Shown: positions 31,457 through 33,576 of the stretch, in pieces | How the letters are laid out: each line of letters begins with the position of its first letter | Position numbering within the stretch: position 1 is the first letter of the stretch | NCBI GenBank assembly: GCA_027064515.1 | Contig: JAMOPL010000127.1 | Span: 1-33,576, forward strand | Reading direction: 5' to 3' | From: Sulfurimonas sp. | Lineage (GTDB): Bacteria; Campylobacterota; Campylobacteria; Campylobacterales; Sulfurimonadaceae | DNA length: 33,576 nt | Translations under genes and position numbers: made by a program | Notes under the pieces: model-generated | Told to the model about the DNA's origin: nothing | Seen by the model: only the letters and a program-made list of their open reading frames with translations | Databases searched by the model: none

Positions 31457-31954
31457 ATGCTTAAGAAAATTATTTTGGTAGTTGCTATTGTAACTACAAT
31501 GTTTGCTCAGAGTGAATCTACTTTCCCATCAGATTGGAAAAGTTATGAAAGTGTTAGCACGCCACTAGCAATTATAGGATCTCTTCCAGATTGTAATGCT
31601 GATGTATCATCATTACCATTGATTTATCAGGAAACAGTTTCTACTTATTGTGCAGTAAAGTCTGGGGGACCGGGAGCAGTTGCTGTTTTAGTTAACAAAA
31701 TAGGAGAGGAATCTTTTACTAAGCGTAATGGGAACTATCCAGATGGCGCAGTTTTTATTTTACATTTAAAAGACTTAAAGGTACTTTTTGTAACTACATA
31801 TAAAGATAATAAACCACTTTATAGTATTTATACAGAAGATGGAACAGATGCTTCTAATGCAGTTGGAAGTGGATTAAATCCAAATGATTGTAGAACTTGT
31901 CATACAGGATATAGTGCATTTTGTATTAATGGTCAATGTGCTACAAAAAAATAG
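31457..31954 (+). CDS. Secreted c-type cytochrome, cytochrome P460-like
   Basis: 165 residues: signal peptide MLKKIILVVAIVTTMFAQS (cleaved near 18), then a small beta-type domain with the NYPDGAVFILHLKD block, like the cytochrome P460 family, and a C-terminal haem c site CRTCH (Cys145, Cys148, His149). Four more cysteines (46, 65, 156, 161) could form two disulfides in the periplasm. Known P460 proteins oxidise hydroxylamine or bind NO, using an unusual lysine cross-link; whether that lysine exists here cannot be decided without an alignment. AAAAGGA lies before the ATG. The chemoreceptor gene follows after 14 bp, so the haem protein may feed a redox or gas signal to it. Confidence 0.72.
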   Translation: MLKKIILVVAIVTTMFAQSESTFPSDWKSYESVSTPLAIIGSLPDCNADVSSLPLIYQETVSTYCAVKSGGPGAVAVLVNKIGEESFTKRNGNYPDGAVFILHLKDLKVLFVTTYKDNKPLYSIYTEDGTDASNAVGSGLNPNDCRTCHTGYSAFCINGQCATKK

Positions 31955-31968
31955 TAAAAGAATAGATA

Positions 31969-33567
31969 ATGAATCAAAATAAATCATTAAATGATATATC
32001 GTTAGTATATAAGATTATTGTTCCTGTTGTTATATTTTCGATAATATTTGCAATATTTATGGGATATATATTGTTTAGTGAAAAATATGATTCTGAAATT
32101 AAAGGTATGAAAAATACAGCTGAAGCTGGATTTTCTGCCTTAGTTCCTATTGGTGAAGCATCAGTTTCTGGTGCAAATATAATGAAACTAAAGTCTAACG
32201 ATACAAAAGCTATTGCAAAAGCAACAGGGGCATTGGTTATAGATATATATGGTATGAGTAATAAAATACCAAAATCTCTTTTTGCTCCTGAACAACCTCC
32301 AAAAGAGATAAAATATAGATTTGTTAACAGTAAGCAGATTGTTGATTCTAAAATTAATAATTTTATTGATTTTATGCACACATCTAAAAAAGATATAGTT
32401 TTTAAGGATGGATATTTACTTATCAGGGAAAAACTGAAAACAGATAATGGTGGTAGAGTTATTGCTATCTTTGATGCTTCTGCTATTGAAAAAGTAAAAA
32501 TAGATATTATTTTTATGTTGCTAACAGAAATTTTGCCATTGCTTTTATTATATATTGTTTTGCTAATTTTTATAGCAAAAAAAGCATTACAACAAGCAAG
32601 TTATATCTCTAATGTATTAGCAACTGATGTTAATGATTTAACTAAGCATATAGATATTATTAATAGAGATGAACTTGGTGAAATATCTGATAGTTTTAAT
32701 AAATTTGAAAATGAGATTAAAAACTTAGTATTAAATATAAAAGAGAGTGGAGATAAAAATTCTTATCAAGTTGAAGAACTTTTAAGCATATCTTCTATTA
32801 TGCAAACTCATATAAAAAATATGGCAAATGCGATAGAAATAAGTGTAGGATCTTCTAATGAAATAAAAGATGTTTTAGAAGAGAGTACACATGATGCTAT
32901 ACAAACAAAAGATAATATAGTAAATGCAAATCAATCATTAATAGATGTAGATAAAGAGATATCTGATATGAGAAAAACAATAGAACTTGGATTAGAAAAG
33001 GAGTTATTAATTGTACAAAGATTAGAATCTTTAGGTTCTGAGATTCAAAGTATGAGAGATGTTGTTGGTTCTATAAATGATATAGCAGATCAAACAAATT
33101 TACTAGCACTCAATGCAGCTATTGAAGCAGCAAGAGCTGGTGAACATGGTCGTGGTTTTGCAGTTGTTGCTGATGAGGTTAGGAAATTAGCTGAAAAAAC
33201 ACAACACTCATTGAATGAGATAAATGGTGTTATTTCTGTTTTTGTAGAATCTATTACAACTGCAAATATAGAGATTAATGACAATAAGTCAGATTATGAA
33301 AAGCTTGTAAATATCTCAATTGGAGTTAATGAGAAAACACAATCTGTTTCAAATATAATGTTAGAAGCAGTAGAGATGTCTGAAAAATCTTCACGGGTAT
33401 CTATGGATTTATCTTTAAAGATAAAAGATATAATTTTAGAAATTGAAAAAATAAGTCAATCATCAGAAATAAATCTTCAAAATGTTGATAATATATCAGG
33501 CATTTCAGAAACATTAAAAATTACAGCTAAAGAGTTAGATAATCAACTCTCTACTTTTAGGGTATAA
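31969..33567 (+). CDS. Methyl-accepting chemotaxis protein
   Basis: 532 residues. A first membrane segment (about 14-36), a periplasmic sensor of ~140 residues (37-178), a second membrane segment (179-203), a HAMP linker (about 205-258) and a cytoplasmic signalling coiled coil with the conserved hairpin tip [18 protein letters not shown] (374-391) and [16 protein letters not shown] (394-409). The periplasmic sensor shows Cache-like traits near its end (GYLLIREKL then VIAIFDAS) but I cannot name the subtype, and it has no CxxCH haem site of its own. The gene lies 14 bp after the cytochrome gene and is likely co-transcribed. It is complete, ending 9 bp before the window edge. The ligand is unknown. 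Confidence 0.93.
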   Translation: MNQNKSLNDISLVYKIIVPVVIFSIIFAIFMGYILFSEKYDSEIKGMKNTAEAGFSALVPIGEASVSGANIMKLKSNDTKAIAKATGALVIDIYGMSNKIPKSLFAPEQPPKEIKYRFVNSKQIVDSKINNFIDFMHTSKKDIVFKDGYLLIREKLKTDNGGRVIAIFDASAIEKVKIDIIFMLLTEILPLLLLYIVLLIFIAKKALQQASYISNVLATDVNDLTKHIDIINRDELGEISDSFNKFENEIKNLVLNIKESGDKNSYQVEELLSISSIMQTHIKNMANAIEISVGSSNEIKDVLEESTHDAIQTKDNIVNANQSLIDVDKEISDMRKTIELGLEKELLIVQRLESLGSEIQSMRDVVGSINDIADQTNLLALNAAIEAARAGEHGRGFAVVADEVRKLAEKTQHSLNEINGVISVFVESITTANIEINDNKSDYEKLVNISIGVNEKTQSVSNIMLEAVEMSEKSSRVSMDLSLKIKDIILEIEKISQSSEINLQNVDNISGISETLKITAKELDNQLSTFRV

Positions 33568-33576
33568 GTTATTATA

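Noticed and set aside
31969-32381. Minus-strand open frames opposite the chemoreceptor gene
   Set aside because: Antisense shadows without start signals or domains.

Overview
This window is an AT-rich (low GC by eye) bacterial chromosome segment that looks like an epsilonproteobacterium (Campylobacterota, of an Arcobacter/Sulfurimonas-like type). The reasons are a PUA-less ProB, a long TrmB, a degenerate EnvC-like protein, and the gene run envC-like/ftsX/ftsE/trmB/fibronectin-III lipoprotein/rluD facing rodA. From memory this run matches the Campylobacter jejuni Cj1275c-Cj1282 order. No sequence search was possible, so the genus is not fixed.

Layout. 1-105: 5' end of ileS (minus). 217-1305: cinA-like gene. 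1392-2114: six tRNA genes in the order Lys-Asp-Val-Glu-Val-Asp behind a perfect-consensus sigma-70 promoter. 2203-5194: proline biosynthesis, with proB, a 35-residue unannotated ORF and proA on minus, and proC divergent. 5215-6684: threonine synthase. 6729-12888: a tightly overlapping minus-strand operon for tRNA/rRNA modification (trmB, rluD), an FN3 lipoprotein and the FtsEX/EnvC-like divisome regulator. 12938-14050: rodA.

14084-31378 is a lipopolysaccharide/surface-glycan locus. It starts with a Kdo-kinase-like gene and a phosphoethanolamine-transferase-like gene (minus). A plus-strand operon follows: GT2, two GT4, an O-antigen ligase, a third GT4, a YrbL-like kinase, an FrhB-type Fe-S protein and a polysaccharide pyruvyl transferase. 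An inverted, very AT-rich island holds a second YrbL-like kinase and two tandem thymidylate-kinase-like P-loop proteins with an unfamiliar N-terminal domain. An LTA-synthase-like sulfatase-fold protein and msbA close the locus. 31457-33567: a secreted cytochrome P460-like c-type haem protein gene 14 bp ahead of a methyl-accepting chemotaxis protein.

How it fits together: the glycosyltransferases build core or O-chain, WaaL joins O-chain to the core and MsbA flips the lipid A-core. Three kinase-fold proteins, two P-loop proteins, two sulfatase-fold transferases and a pyruvyl transferase could decorate the product with charged groups. The least explained parts are the YrbL/paired P-loop module, the apparently leaderless gene starts at the heads of LPS transcription units, the leader-trailer pairing around the tRNAs, the small ORF between proB and proA, and the cytochrome-chemoreceptor pair.
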